This document shows positions 27,018-35,729 of a stretch of DNA of 64,000 bases, piece by piece (position 1 is the first letter of the stretch; each line of letters begins with the position of its first letter). The DNA comes from Tardiphaga sp. (GTDB lineage: Bacteria; Pseudomonadota; Alphaproteobacteria; Rhizobiales; Xanthobacteraceae), in NCBI GenBank assembly GCA_030147505.1, contig JASBVG010000044.1, positions 62,001 to 126,000 of the forward strand, written 5' to 3'. The notes beneath the pieces were generated by a model. That model was not told the DNA's origin. It was given only the letters and a program-made list of their open reading frames with translations, and searched no databases. The position numbers and the translations under genes were made by a program.

Positions 27018-28229
27018 TTACTCGGCAGCCGAACGAAGCTTTTTCACTTCGGCATCGCTCGGCAGCACCGAGACACCATCGACATATTTGATGTCGGTCA
27101 TGGTGCCCTTGCCGTTCTCCAGCGCGATCTTGCCGACATAGGCCCCTGCCGTCGCCTGATGATCGCTGGTACGATAGGTGAACGGGCCGAACGGACCATC
27201 GACGGCGAGGCCGCGGAATGCCGCAATCATCTTCTCGGTATCGGTCGAACCTGCCTTCGCGATGCCAGCGGCAAGCGACTTCATGGTCGTATAGCCGACG
27301 ATCGATCCGAGACGGGGATAGTCGTTGTACTTCTTCTGATAAGCAGCCAGGAAAGCCTGATGCTCGGGGGTCTTGATCTTGTCCCAGGGATACCCCGTCA
27401 CGATCCAGCCCACCGGTGCCTCATCCTTGAGCGGATCGAGATATTCCGGTTCGCCTGACAACACGCTGACAACCGTGCGATCCTTGAATACGCCACGCGT
27501 GGCACCCTCGCGCACGAATTTGGCGAAGTCCGCGGCGAACAGCACGTTGAAGATCGCATCCGGCTTGGCGTCGTCGATCGCCTGTACGACGGCGCCAGCA
27601 TCGACCTTACCGAGCGGCGGCGCCTGTTCGGTGACGAATTCCACGTCGGGCTGCTTCGCCTTCATCATTTCCTTGAAGGTCGCCGCTGCGGCCTGGCCAT
27701 ACTCATAGTTGGGATAGACCAGCGCCCAGCGCTTCTTCTTCGCCGCCAGCGCCTCGGGGACCAGCATCGCAACCTGCATATAGGTGGTCGCACGCAGGCG
27801 GAACGTATAACGGTTACCGTTCTGCCAGGTGATCTTGTCGGTCAGCGGCTCGGCAGCCAGGAAGAAGACCTGCTTCTTGCCAGCGAATTCCGTCACTGCG
27901 AGGCCCGTATTGGACAGAAAAGTGCCGGCGAGAATGTTGACACCTTCGCGCGTCACCAGTTCTTCAGCGACACGGACGGCGTCGCCCGGTGAAGAGCCAT
28001 CGTCACGCGAGATCACCTCGAGCTTCTTGCCGAGCACGCCGCCCTTGGCGTTGATCTCCTCGATCGCCAGCTCCCATCCCTTCTTGTAGGGATCGAGGAA
28101 TGCCGTCTGCGTCTTGTAGCTGTTGAGTTCGCCGATCTTGATCGTATCTTGTGCAGCGGCGATCTGCGTCAGCGAAATAGCGAGTGCACCAGCAAGGGCG
28201 AATGAACCGAGTGTACGAGCCGTCATCAT
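27018..28229 (-). CDS. ABC transporter substrate-binding protein (LivJ/LivK type)
   Basis: This is the periplasmic receptor for the importer encoded downstream. The ATG at 28229 is preceded by CGGAG at 8-bp spacing and begins a Sec signal peptide (MMTARTLGSFALAGALAISLTQIAAAQ); the track start adds 38 non-signal residues. The mature 376-aa protein is a Peripla_BP_6 fold: IKIGELNSYKTQTAFLDPYKKGWELAIEEINAKGGVLGKKLEVISRDDGSSPGDAV, then WALVYPNYEYGQAAAATF. The ligand pocket cannot be read from sequence, so branched-chain amino acids are only one possibility. A terminator just upstream separates it from the SDR gene. Confidence 0.88.
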   Translation of the reverse strand: MMTARTLGSFALAGALAISLTQIAAAQDTIKIGELNSYKTQTAFLDPYKKGWELAIEEINAKGGVLGKKLEVISRDDGSSPGDAVRVAEELVTREGVNILAGTFLSNTGLAVTEFAGKKQVFFLAAEPLTDKITWQNGNRYTFRLRATTYMQVAMLVPEALAAKKKRWALVYPNYEYGQAAAATFKEMMKAKQPDVEFVTEQAPPLGKVDAGAVVQAIDDAKPDAIFNVLFAADFAKFVREGATRGVFKDRTVVSVLSGEPEYLDPLKDEAPVGWIVTGYPWDKIKTPEHQAFLAAYQKKYNDYPRLGSIVGYTTMKSLAAGIAKAGSTDTEKMIAAFRGLAVDGPFGPFTYRTSDHQATAGAYVGKIALENGKGTMTDIKYVDGVSVLPSDAEVKKLRSAAE

Positions 28230-28484
28230 GATCGAACTCCGTTGGTAGCAACGATTGCGATGGATGTTGTCGTCGAAATCTCGCAGGCTGCGCCATTTCT
28301 CTGCGAACCGGATCAGTCGCGTCGAAGGCATCTTGCCGAACAACTCGAATTAGTTTGCGCACAAATAGTCCGGCGCACCCCTGAGGTTGTCAAGGCTCGT
28401 CTTGTAGCAACGTGCAAGGCACATCGCCGATCTTTTGATCATTGCAAGCGCATCCCGTGAATCGACCGGGTACACAAAGCAGCA

Positions 28485-28511
28485 CGCGGCGACGAAATCA
28501 ACGTCGCCGCG
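28485..28511 (-). terminator. Candidate terminator after the SDR gene
   Basis: On the minus strand GCGGCGACG and CGTCGCCGC form a 9-10 bp stem with a seven-base loop just after the SDR stop codon, followed by GTGCTGCTTTGTG. The T-tract is weak. It would separate the hydrolase-hydratase-SDR unit from the transporter unit. Confidence 0.45.
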
Positions 28512-28523
28512 CGTGTGCCGCGA

Positions 28524-29333
28524 CTAGCGGTCGCGGAAGCGATCCATCAACGCCTTGTCCTGACCGCCATCGATCTCGATCATGGTGCCATTGGCCATCT
28601 GAACCAACGGCGACGACAGCATCACCACCAGATTGGCGACTTCCTCCACCTCGGCGATGCGGCCGAGCGGGATCGAGGCTGGTGCCAGTTTGTCGGCGTC
28701 CTCGTAGGAAATCTTCATGTCGCGCGACATCGCACCGACGAGACCGGCCCAGCGCTCGGTTCGGACAGGACCCGGGTTCACCGCGCAGAACGAGATGTTG
28801 TGGCGACCATACTGCCCGGCCAGCGATAGCGTCATGTTCTGTCCAGCGGCATTCGCTGCGCCGGGGGCGATTTCCCAATAAGACGGCTTGACGCCGTCAT
28901 TGCCAATCAGATTGACCACCCGGCCACCACCCTGCTTGACCATGATCGGCAGCGCGTAACGCAAGCAGCGCACATAGCCCATGAATTTGAGTTGCAGCGC
29001 CTGCTCCCAGTCGGCTTCGGTGAGCGTCTCGATCACGCCGCCCGGCGCCGAACCGGCATTGTTGATCATCAGGTCGATGGCGCCGAGCTTTTTGTGCGCC
29101 GTCTCGACGAAATTCTTGGCATCCGCATCCTTGGTGAGGTCTGCCGGAATAGCGACAACGGTGACACCGGTTGCGCTCTTGATCTCTTCGGCCGTCTTCT
29201 CCAGCGGTTCCAGGCGACGCGCGCAGATGGCGACATTAACGCCCTCTTTCGCCAGCGTCATGGCGATGCCCTTGCCGATACCCTCGCTGCCACCGGTGAT
29301 GAGAGCGCATTTGCCTTTGAGTTGGAGGTCCAT
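28524..29333 (-). CDS. SDR-family oxidoreductase with non-canonical active site
   Basis: This 269-aa short-chain dehydrogenase has the NAD(P) motif ALITGGSEGIGKGIA (about 10-24), the structural NNAG (MINNAGSAPGG, about 91) and a C-terminal EIDGG. The usual catalytic Ser and YxxxK are not seen. The region reads VVNLIGNDGVKPSYWEIAPGAANAAGQNMTLSLA, so the Tyr-Lys positions fall on PGAAN; an upstream Tyr (SYWE) is shifted. SDR subgroups with a GSAGN-like segment exist, so it may use a different mechanism or be a non-redox member. It is 47 bp downstream of the enoyl-CoA hydratase gene. Confidence 0.83.
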   Translation of the reverse strand: MDLQLKGKCALITGGSEGIGKGIAMTLAKEGVNVAICARRLEPLEKTAEEIKSATGVTVVAIPADLTKDADAKNFVETAHKKLGAIDLMINNAGSAPGGVIETLTEADWEQALQLKFMGYVRCLRYALPIMVKQGGGRVVNLIGNDGVKPSYWEIAPGAANAAGQNMTLSLAGQYGRHNISFCAVNPGPVRTERWAGLVGAMSRDMKISYEDADKLAPASIPLGRIAEVEEVANLVVMLSSPLVQMANGTMIEIDGGQDKALMDRFRDR

Positions 29334-29380
29334 GAGATCGTCCTTCTGGGTTGGAAGAGGAAATCGAGCGGTCGGTCGTG

Positions 29381-30169
29381 TCAGCTCCCGGTAAAGCGTG
29401 GTGGCCGTTTCTCGGCGAAAGCCAACCGGCCTTCGGCGTAGTCGGCACTGGCGTCGGCGACAGCGTAAAGGCGCTCAGCCTCGGCCATGAGATCAATGTC
29501 GCTCGTGGTCAGCGCCCGGATCGCGGCCTTGGCGGCTTTGATCGTTAGCGGCGCATTGCCGGCGATCTTTTGCGCAAGTCCGGCGGCAAGCGCGGCCACC
29601 TCAGCTTTCGGCGCGAGAATGTGGACCGCGCCGAGTTCGTATGCCCGCGAGGCCGGCAGCCGATCAGCGGTGAACAACACCTGACGCGTCGCGCCAGTGC
29701 CGAACACGCGAATGAAGCGCGTGATGCCGCGCGGATCATAGCCGAGCCCCAGCTTCGCAGCCGGCACGGCAAAGAATGCATCTGACGCGGCTATCCGCAT
29801 GTCGCAGCTTGCAGCCACCGATGAGCCGGCGCCCGTGCAGCCACCAAAGATCACACCAAACGTCGGCTGCGGGATCGCCTCGATGGCCCGGCAGGTGTTC
29901 TCGACGAGATCGTCATAAGCGCGGGCATTACCCTCGCCGCTCCTTGCCGTCGCAAAATCGGAAATGTCTGCGCCGGCGGAGAACATGTCTTCGCCTGCGC
30001 CGCGGATGATGACGACGCGAACGTCTTTCCGTGTCGCCACGTCCTGCGCAAAGGCAGCAATCTTCTGCCACATCACCGTAGAAATCGCATTGCGGCGCGC
30101 AGGATTGACGATTCGCAATGTTGCGATGCCGTCTGCAATATCGATCAAGATATCGCCGGGCGTTGCCAT
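29381..30169 (-). CDS. Enoyl-CoA hydratase/isomerase family protein
   Basis: This crotonase-fold protein has 262 aa from the ATG at 30169 (MATPGDILIDIADGIATLRIVNPARRNA); the 67-residue extension in the ORF track is rejected because it overlaps the hydrolase gene. The oxyanion-hole segment is MFSAGADISDFA (about 67-78), and the second is FGGCTGAGSSVAASCDMRIAASDAFFAVPAAKLGLGYDPRG (about 107-147). The first catalytic Glu position of canonical hydratases reads Gly/Ala here, while the Asp of LGYDP aligns near the second, so hydratase, isomerase or decarboxylase activity cannot be decided. It starts 4 bp after the hydrolase stop. Confidence 0.85.
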   Translation of the reverse strand: MATPGDILIDIADGIATLRIVNPARRNAISTVMWQKIAAFAQDVATRKDVRVVIIRGAGEDMFSAGADISDFATARSGEGNARAYDDLVENTCRAIEAIPQPTFGVIFGGCTGAGSSVAASCDMRIAASDAFFAVPAAKLGLGYDPRGITRFIRVFGTGATRQVLFTADRLPASRAYELGAVHILAPKAEVAALAAGLAQKIAGNAPLTIKAAKAAIRALTTSDIDLMAEAERLYAVADASADYAEGRLAFAEKRPPRFTGS

Positions 30170-30173
30170 CGGA

Positions 30174-31034
30174 TCAGACCGCCGGCCGGTGCGACATCCA
30201 GCGGCCGGACTCGGCTGCCGGGAAGAGTTCTGCGAGCGCGGCATTGAAAGCGGCGGGCTCCTCGCTGGTGATCGTATGGCCGGCGCGCGGCAGCACGAGC
30301 AAGCCCGCCGTGGGCACCGTGCGCTTGAGGAAAATGCTGGGATCGAGGCACCAGTCATCCTCGTCGCCAACGATGATCAGCAGCGGCGGCGTGAATCGCT
30401 CGAGTTGCGGCTTCATCTCCCACAGCATCGGCCGCTTGGCCTGCAGCTCGCGCATGGTGAGCGCATGACCGACCGGCGAATGATCGGCCAACATCTTTGC
30501 GAATTCGGCAAAGCCGCGTGGATCCTTGTTCTTATGCGTCTGCCGCGTCGCGCCATCAGCATAGCGCGCAGCCGCGGTCGGGAAATCGACCGTCTCGAAC
30601 ATCTTTGCCGTCTCCCGCGATGCCGCGCGCCCCTGTTCCACAAAGGCGGGATCTGGGCTCGACCCATAGCCGCAGCTAGCGGCCGTCACCGACAGACAGC
30701 GATCAGGATAGTAGATACCAACATGCAGCGCGGTCGATGCGCCCATGGAATGGCCGACGATATGGGCCTTATCGATCTTTAGCGCATCCATCAGCGCAAT
30801 GACGTCGTCGCGCGCGATGTCCTGTCCGTATTTCGTGGGATCGGTCGGCACATCCGATGGCGGATAGCCGCGCTGGCTATAGGTCACACAGCGATGTGCG
30901 CGGGAGAAGTAACGAAGCTGCGGCTCCCAGGTGCGGTAATCGCCCGCATATTCATGCACGAAAACCACGGGACTCCCGGTACCGACCTCCTCATAATAGA
31001 GCTTCGTCCCGTCCGGCGTCGCGAGGTGCGGCAT
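30174..31034 (-). CDS. Alpha/beta hydrolase
   Basis: This 286-aa hydrolase starts at the ATG at 31034 (MPHLATPDGTKLYYEEVGTG), which has AGGAGG six bases upstream; the track start is 11 codons earlier. The oxyanion region is VVFVHEYAGDYRTWEPQL, the nucleophile elbow is VGHSMGASTALH (Ser about 101), the acid is in LIIVGDEDDWCLDPS and the catalytic His in LPRAGHTITSEEP. It is the first gene of a minus-strand set with the hydratase and SDR genes, suggesting a pathway for a CoA-linked or lactone/ester compound. The substrate is unknown. Confidence 0.85.
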   Translation of the reverse strand: MPHLATPDGTKLYYEEVGTGSPVVFVHEYAGDYRTWEPQLRYFSRAHRCVTYSQRGYPPSDVPTDPTKYGQDIARDDVIALMDALKIDKAHIVGHSMGASTALHVGIYYPDRCLSVTAASCGYGSSPDPAFVEQGRAASRETAKMFETVDFPTAAARYADGATRQTHKNKDPRGFAEFAKMLADHSPVGHALTMRELQAKRPMLWEMKPQLERFTPPLLIIVGDEDDWCLDPSIFLKRTVPTAGLLVLPRAGHTITSEEPAAFNAALAELFPAAESGRWMSHRPAV

Positions 31035-31134
31035 GTTCGCCTCCTGCAGGATAAGAGCAGATTTCATTTGCGCACATACAAAATGCTAGTAGCGTTAGTT
31101 CATGTGAGCAAGAGGATTCAGTGAATGTAATTTT

Positions 31135-31163
31135 GGCATATCGTTTGCTTACAAACGAATGCC
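31135..31163. promoter_or_regulatory. Long inverted repeat between the hydrolase and ABC operons
   Basis: GGCATATCGTTTG (31135-31147) and CAAACGAATGCC (31152-31163) form an almost perfect inverted repeat with a CTTA loop (one extra A in the left arm). It sits in the divergent intergenic region, about 100 bp before the hydrolase start on one side and 72 bp before the receptor start on the other. It looks like a dimeric repressor site. Confidence 0.45.
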
Positions 31164-31235
31164 GCACTGCCGCATGAAAGTGATCGAAAAGCTACGCGCC
31201 ACGACGTTTGCCACCACATTTCCTGGGAGATGTTT

Positions 31236-32216
31236 ATGATCGGACTTTCGCGACGCGCCTTCACCTTGGGCACCGCTGCTACCCTGCTAGGCACGACACA
31301 GATCACAAATTCATCGGCCCAGGCACTCCCAAAAATCCGCGTCGGCAGTCTCACACTTCCGGTTTTTGCACCCATCATCGTCAACATCATGAAGGCGCAG
31401 AAGTTCGATACCAGGAATGGTTTCGAAGCCGAGGTGCAGACCTATCCGTCGTTCTCCGCTTATTATGCCGGCCTCGCCACCGGCGAGATCGACACCCTGA
31501 TCGGCGGCCCCACGTACTTCCAGAAGCTGCGCCTCGAAGGCGTACCGCTGCGCATCGTCGCCACCGGCGCAACGCTGGCCGACCTCGTGATCATCGCCAA
31601 GGATCCGGCGATCAAGTCGATCGCCGATCTCAAGGGCAAGCAGCTTGCCGCCGACATGGGCAGCGGCCAGTTCCAGATTCTCTCGATTTACGCGAAATCG
31701 AAAGGCATTGATCTCGGCAAGGACATGACGCTGGTCAACGCCAACTTCGCCGTCGCCCGCGCCCAGCTCGCGGCAGGCCGGGTCGAGGCAGCGATGATTA
31801 TCGAGCCGATTGCGACCATGATGATGAAGGACGACCAGAACCTGAAGATCGTCTTCAACGCCAATGATGCGTGGAAAGAGATGGCGGGCGTTACCGGTTG
31901 GGAGCTCGTCTATGCCATGCGCGAGGACACCATCAAGAAGAATGTCAATGCGCCGAAGCAGTTCGTCGCAGCGCTCGCGGATGTCACCAAATATCTTCAG
32001 ACCGATCCGGACGGCGCCGACAAGATCGCGGCCGAGACTGTGAAGCTGCCGCCGGGCATCCTGAAGGAGGCGGTACGCGCCAAGCGATGGGTGTTCGACG
32101 CCAAGCCGGCATGGGATGCCGCGGAGAGGAAGAGCATCTGGGATACTTTCGAGCGCGCCGTAGCCGCCGGTTTCCATCCCAAGCTGCCTGACGATGCGAT
32201 CATCTATGCTCCCTGA
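31236..32216 (+). CDS. NitT/TauT-type ABC transporter substrate-binding protein
   Basis: This is the periplasmic receptor of a SsuA/TauA-like importer, 326 aa. I prefer the ATG at 31236 over 31230 because GGGAG is then at correct spacing. The N-terminus MIGLSRRAFTLGTAATLLGTT is a Tat-type signal (SRRAFT). The mature part (IRVGSLTLPVFAPIIVNIMKAQKFD-NGFEAEVQTYPSFSAYYAGLATGEIDTLIGGP) has the family pattern in which a ligand-free lobe precedes IADLKGKQLAADMGSGQF. Ligands in this family include sulfonates, nitrate, pyrimidine precursors and aromatic acids; none can be assigned. The permease gene overlaps the 3' end. Confidence 0.86.
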   Translation: MIGLSRRAFTLGTAATLLGTTQITNSSAQALPKIRVGSLTLPVFAPIIVNIMKAQKFDTRNGFEAEVQTYPSFSAYYAGLATGEIDTLIGGPTYFQKLRLEGVPLRIVATGATLADLVIIAKDPAIKSIADLKGKQLAADMGSGQFQILSIYAKSKGIDLGKDMTLVNANFAVARAQLAAGRVEAAMIIEPIATMMMKDDQNLKIVFNANDAWKEMAGVTGWELVYAMREDTIKKNVNAPKQFVAALADVTKYLQTDPDGADKIAAETVKLPPGILKEAVRAKRWVFDAKPAWDAAERKSIWDTFERAVAAGFHPKLPDDAIIYAP

Positions 32217-33006
32217 CGAGGCGCGCCCGGCGACGCCGTTCGAGGAGCCGCGTCGCGTCCCCATGATGCCAGGGCTCCCGCGCGAGACGATCATCTCGAT
32301 CGTGCTCTTCGCCGCGGTCTGGCAGATCATGTCCTATCTGGCGCCGTCTCTCGGCATTCCGGCTTTCGCGATCCCCGGCCTGGGCCGGATCGCGGAAAGC
32401 CTGATGAAGATCACGCCGATCGATGTCGCGGTGACGCTCGGCCGCGTGCTGCTGGCGCTGCTCGTGTCCTTCGTCATCGGCATGATGGTTGCTGTGCTGA
32501 TGTATCTCTCAGAAGGCGTCGAGCGCTATTTCAGGCCGATGGTCCGCATCCTTATGGCGGTGCCGGTCGTCTCCTGGATCCTGTTCGCTGTGCTCTGGTT
32601 CAAGGGCGTCGAATTCCGCATCGTCTTCGTGCTGGTCGTCGTCTGCGCACCGGTGTTCACCGTGGATGCGCTCGACAATATGCGCGAAGTCTCGCGCGAC
32701 CTGAGGCAGATGATCCGCTCCTTCCGTCCGACGCCGCTGCAGTTCTTCGTCAAGCTGATGCTGCCAGCGATCACACCGGGCATTCTGACAAGCTGGAAGA
32801 TCACGCTCAGCCTTGCCATTCGCGTCGTCACCATCGCCGAACTGGTCGGTGCCGTGACCGGGATCGGACACCGCTTGTCCGTGGCGCAGGAGCTCTTCTC
32901 CGTGGCCGATGTCTTCGCCTGGACGCTCGTTCTCGTCGTCCTGCTTTTCCTGCTCGAAGCGCTGATCGTTCAATTCGAGACCCGTGTGCTGAGGTGGCGC
33001 GCATGA
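32206..33006 (+). CDS. NitT/TauT-type ABC transporter permease
   Basis: This 266-aa membrane protein (ATG at 32206; ATG at 32194 is an alternative) overlaps the receptor gene by 11 bp. It has about six transmembrane helices (ISIVLFAAVWQIMSYLAP, VAVTLGRVLLALLVSFVIGMMVAVLMYL, MVRILMAVPVVSWILFAVLWF, IVFVLVVVCAPVF) and an EAA-like loop (LRQMIRSFRPTPLQFFVKLMLPAITPGILTSWKITLSLAIRVVTIAELVG) that contacts the ATPase. It is translationally coupled to the ATPase gene (ATGA). Confidence 0.88.
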   Translation: MLPDEARPATPFEEPRRVPMMPGLPRETIISIVLFAAVWQIMSYLAPSLGIPAFAIPGLGRIAESLMKITPIDVAVTLGRVLLALLVSFVIGMMVAVLMYLSEGVERYFRPMVRILMAVPVVSWILFAVLWFKGVEFRIVFVLVVVCAPVFTVDALDNMREVSRDLRQMIRSFRPTPLQFFVKLMLPAITPGILTSWKITLSLAIRVVTIAELVGAVTGIGHRLSVAQELFSVADVFAWTLVLVVLLFLLEALIVQFETRVLRWRA

Positions 33007-33785
33007 CCGAGGCATCGGCACCCATCGAGATCGCGGAGCTGCGAAAAGTGTTTCGCCAGACCACGACGGGCGAAGCCATCGTCGCCATCGATCAGCTCAC
33101 GCTCAGCATCGCCCCCGGCGAAATGGTCGCCATCGTCGGCAAGACCGGCTGCGGCAAATCGACCTTGTTCGATCTGCTCATCGGCCTCGAATATCCGACC
33201 GCCGGCGGCATCACCATCGGCACGAGGACGCCCTATGACGACTTCAACTACTTCCGCGGCAAGATCGCGACGATCTTCCAGCAGGATCGGCTGCTGCCGT
33301 GGCGCTCGGCCATCGACAACGTCAAGCTTCCGCTCGAACTGATCGGAATCGCCGAGACCATTCAGCAGGAACGAGGGATGTTCTGGCTGAAGCGGCTCGG
33401 TCTCGAAAAATTCGCCAATGCCTATCCACGCGAATTGTCCGGAGGCATGCGCCAGCGCGTGGCGATTGCACGCGCCTTCGCCGTGCAGCCGGAAATCCTG
33501 CTGGCGGACGAGTCGTTCAGCGCCCTCGATGAAGTCACCGCGAACGATCTGCGACAGACCTTCGTGGATCTCGCCGGTGAGTTCCGCTCCACCGCGATCC
33601 TGATCACACATCAACTCGAAGAGGCCATGGCGGTCGGCGATCGCATCGTCGTGTTCGGCAAATCCGCCGCCTTGCTGGCGGACATCCGCATGAAGGATTG
33701 GGATTGCGCCGACCACGCCGTACTCCGTTCCGCCATCCAGAATACGCTCCAGAGCAACGCCGCCGACTCGCGCCTCGCACGCTGA
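33003..33785 (+). CDS. NitT/TauT-type ABC transporter ATPase
   Basis: This is the 260-aa ATPase of the importer. It has Walker A IVGKTGCGKSTL, Q-loop IFQQDRLLPWRSAIDNV (typical of the SsuB/TauB group), signature ELSGGMRQRVAIARAFAVQPEILLADE and H-loop ILITHQLEEAM. The ATG at 33003 overlaps the permease stop; the track start is three codons earlier. It is the last gene of the three-gene operon, and a candidate pncB promoter follows. Confidence 0.9.
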   Translation: MTEASAPIEIAELRKVFRQTTTGEAIVAIDQLTLSIAPGEMVAIVGKTGCGKSTLFDLLIGLEYPTAGGITIGTRTPYDDFNYFRGKIATIFQQDRLLPWRSAIDNVKLPLELIGIAETIQQERGMFWLKRLGLEKFANAYPRELSGGMRQRVAIARAFAVQPEILLADESFSALDEVTANDLRQTFVDLAGEFRSTAILITHQLEEAMAVGDRIVVFGKSAALLADIRMKDWDCADHAVLRSAIQNTLQSNAADSRLAR

Positions 33786-33852
33786 CGTCGATCCAGCGGT
33801 CGCCCCTCTCCTTTCGCCCGAATGATTCCGGATTCCGGATTCAGCCATTGCG

Positions 33853-33881
33853 TTGACATCCTTTTGGCCCGCGGATACGCC
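33853..33881 (+). promoter_or_regulatory. Candidate pncB promoter
   Basis: TTGACA (33853-33858) and TACGCC (33876-33881) are 17 bp apart, about 100 bp before the pncB start. The -35 is perfect and the -10 weak. A 7-bp tandem repeat (GATTCCG, 2.7 copies) lies just upstream at 33824. Confidence 0.4.
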
Positions 33882-33979
33882 AATTTCTTCAATGTGCCGC
33901 GGTTGCGGCGTCGATGCAGCGGCACGACCGCGCAAGGAAAAATGCCGGTGTCAGGCATGATTTGGGGAGTGGCGTTGCG

Positions 33980-35281
33980 ATGATGGATTTCGCCACCCGG
34001 GTCCACAACCACAATTACCGGCTCGACCCGATCATCCGGTCGCTGCTGGACACGGATTTCTACAAATTCCTGATGCACCAGTTCGTCTGGATGCTCTATC
34101 CGAAGGTGCCCGTCACCTTCAGCCTGATCAATCGCACCAAGACGGTCCGCCTAGCGGAAATCATCCCCGAAGCCGTTCTGCGCGCGCAGCTAGATCATGC
34201 CCGCACCCTCACCTTCCGCGAGAACGAACTGATCTGGCTGGCGGGCAACCGCTTCTATGGCCGCCGCGACATCTTTCGCCCGGAATATATCGAATATCTG
34301 CGCAGCTTCCGGCTGCCCGATTATCACCTCGAAGTGGTCGATGGCCAATATGTCCTCACCTTCGAGGGCGACTGGGCAGCCGTCACCATGTGGGAGATCT
34401 ATGCCCTCGCCATCGTCAGCGAGCTGCGCTCGCGCATGGCCATGGCGTCCCTCGACAAGTTCGAGCTGGATATTCTCTATGCCCACGCCAAGACCAAGAT
34501 CTGGAGCAAGATCACCAAGCTGAAATCATATCCCGATCTCAAGCTTGCTGAATTCGGCACCCGGCGCCGCCACGGTTTCCTGTGGCAGGAATGGGTGACC
34601 GACGCGATGGCCAACGAGCTCGGCCGCAGCTTTGTCGGCACCTCGAACGCCCTGCTCGCCTTCAAGCATTCCTTCGAAGCCATCGGCACCAATTCGCATG
34701 AATTGCCCATGGTGTTCGGCTGTCTCGCCGATAGCGACGAAGCACTGAAGACCGCGCAATATGACGTGCTGGCCAAGTGGCAGGAGGTCTATGACGGCGA
34801 ACTGCTGATCATCCTGCCCGACACTTTTGGCATGACCCAGTTCCTGCGCGACGCGCCGCCCTGGGCGTCGAAATGGACGGGCATGCGCATGGACAGCAAG
34901 GAGCCGATCGCGGCCGGCGAGGAAGTCATCGCCTGGTACGGCATGCGCGGCGAGGATCCCCGCAAGAAGCGTGCGATGTTCAGCGACGGGCTGGAAGTCG
35001 ATCTGATGATCGACCTGCATCAACGTTTCCGCGGCCGCATCCGCGAAAGTTTTGGCTGGGGCACCATGGCCACCAACGACTTCCGCGGCGCCCATCCGCG
35101 CGGGCTGGATACGCTCGATCCGATCAGCCTCGTGTGCAAGATCACGGCAGCGAATGGGCGGCCGGCGGTGAAACTGTCGGATAATCCAGCAAAAACGACC
35201 GGTGGCAGTCAGGAAGAGATCGACCGCTATCTGCGCATCTTCGGCCGCGAGGGCGTGGCTGAGCAGAAGGTGATTGTTTAG
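33980..35281 (+). CDS. pncB: Nicotinate phosphoribosyltransferase
   Basis: This enzyme salvages nicotinate to nicotinate mononucleotide for NAD synthesis, with PRPP and ATP. The 433-aa sequence opens LDPIIRSLLDTDFYKFLMHQFVWMLYP (family TDxYKxxM motif). TSNALLAFKHSFEAIGTNSHELPMVFG carries the GTxSHE motif, whose His is the autophosphorylated residue, and ILPDTFGMTQFLRDAPPWASKWTGMRMDSKEP and WGTMATNDFRG follow. The ATG at 33980 or 33983 is used with GGGGAG upstream; the 22-residue extension in the track is not conserved-looking. It is monocistronic, with no evident tie to the ABC genes. Confidence 0.94.
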   Translation: MMDFATRVHNHNYRLDPIIRSLLDTDFYKFLMHQFVWMLYPKVPVTFSLINRTKTVRLAEIIPEAVLRAQLDHARTLTFRENELIWLAGNRFYGRRDIFRPEYIEYLRSFRLPDYHLEVVDGQYVLTFEGDWAAVTMWEIYALAIVSELRSRMAMASLDKFELDILYAHAKTKIWSKITKLKSYPDLKLAEFGTRRRHGFLWQEWVTDAMANELGRSFVGTSNALLAFKHSFEAIGTNSHELPMVFGCLADSDEALKTAQYDVLAKWQEVYDGELLIILPDTFGMTQFLRDAPPWASKWTGMRMDSKEPIAAGEEVIAWYGMRGEDPRKKRAMFSDGLEVDLMIDLHQRFRGRIRESFGWGTMATNDFRGAHPRGLDTLDPISLVCKITAANGRPAVKLSDNPAKTTGGSQEEIDRYLRIFGREGVAEQKVIV

Positions 35282-35379
35282 AGATTATGAGCGGAACGGC
35301 TCATCCTCAGAAGAGGCTCAATCACCCAGAGGAGCCTGTGGGCGATGTAAGATGACCAAGGCAGGCAGCGAGATTTACG

Positions 35380-35601
35380 ATGCCCTTGTTACTCTTGTTC
35401 ATTTTTGCCGCGATCTTGTTTGTCCTGATCGCATTTAAATTATTTATCAGTCTTCGTGAGACCAGGATCAGCTTTGGCTTTGGTATTGCGCTGACAATGC
35501 ACGAGGAGTCTTTCAATTTTTGGCTCATCATCGCTCTTCAAGTACTAACACTATTTGTTCCATTTACCTTTATATACTTGATGTTATTCGTGCGGGAGTG
35601 A
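35380..35601 (+). CDS. Small hypothetical membrane protein
   Basis: This is a 73-aa ORF with two hydrophobic helices (PLLLLFIFAAILFVLIAFKLFISL and WLIIALQVLTLFVPFTFIYLMLF) and a short polar turn (RETRISFGFG). I do not recognise it. The local sequence is clearly more AT-rich than the surroundings, suggesting foreign or relaxed sequence. The ribosome site (GCGAG) is weak. The rest of the 35282-35729 gap shows only a short inverted repeat (TGTCGTTC at 35617, GAACGACA at 35668) and no other gene. Confidence 0.4.
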   Translation: MPLLLLFIFAAILFVLIAFKLFISLRETRISFGFGIALTMHEESFNFWLIIALQVLTLFVPFTFIYLMLFVRE

Positions 35602-35729
35602 GGCACGAGCAGATTCTGTCGTTCCAGCGAGCAGATGGCAAAGGGAAGCCACGAACTCGCCTTCCTCGAACGACAAACGCCGCGCGGTTTCCCGAGCGAC
35701 GCTTCTTTTTGATCGTCAGAGAGCGAGCC

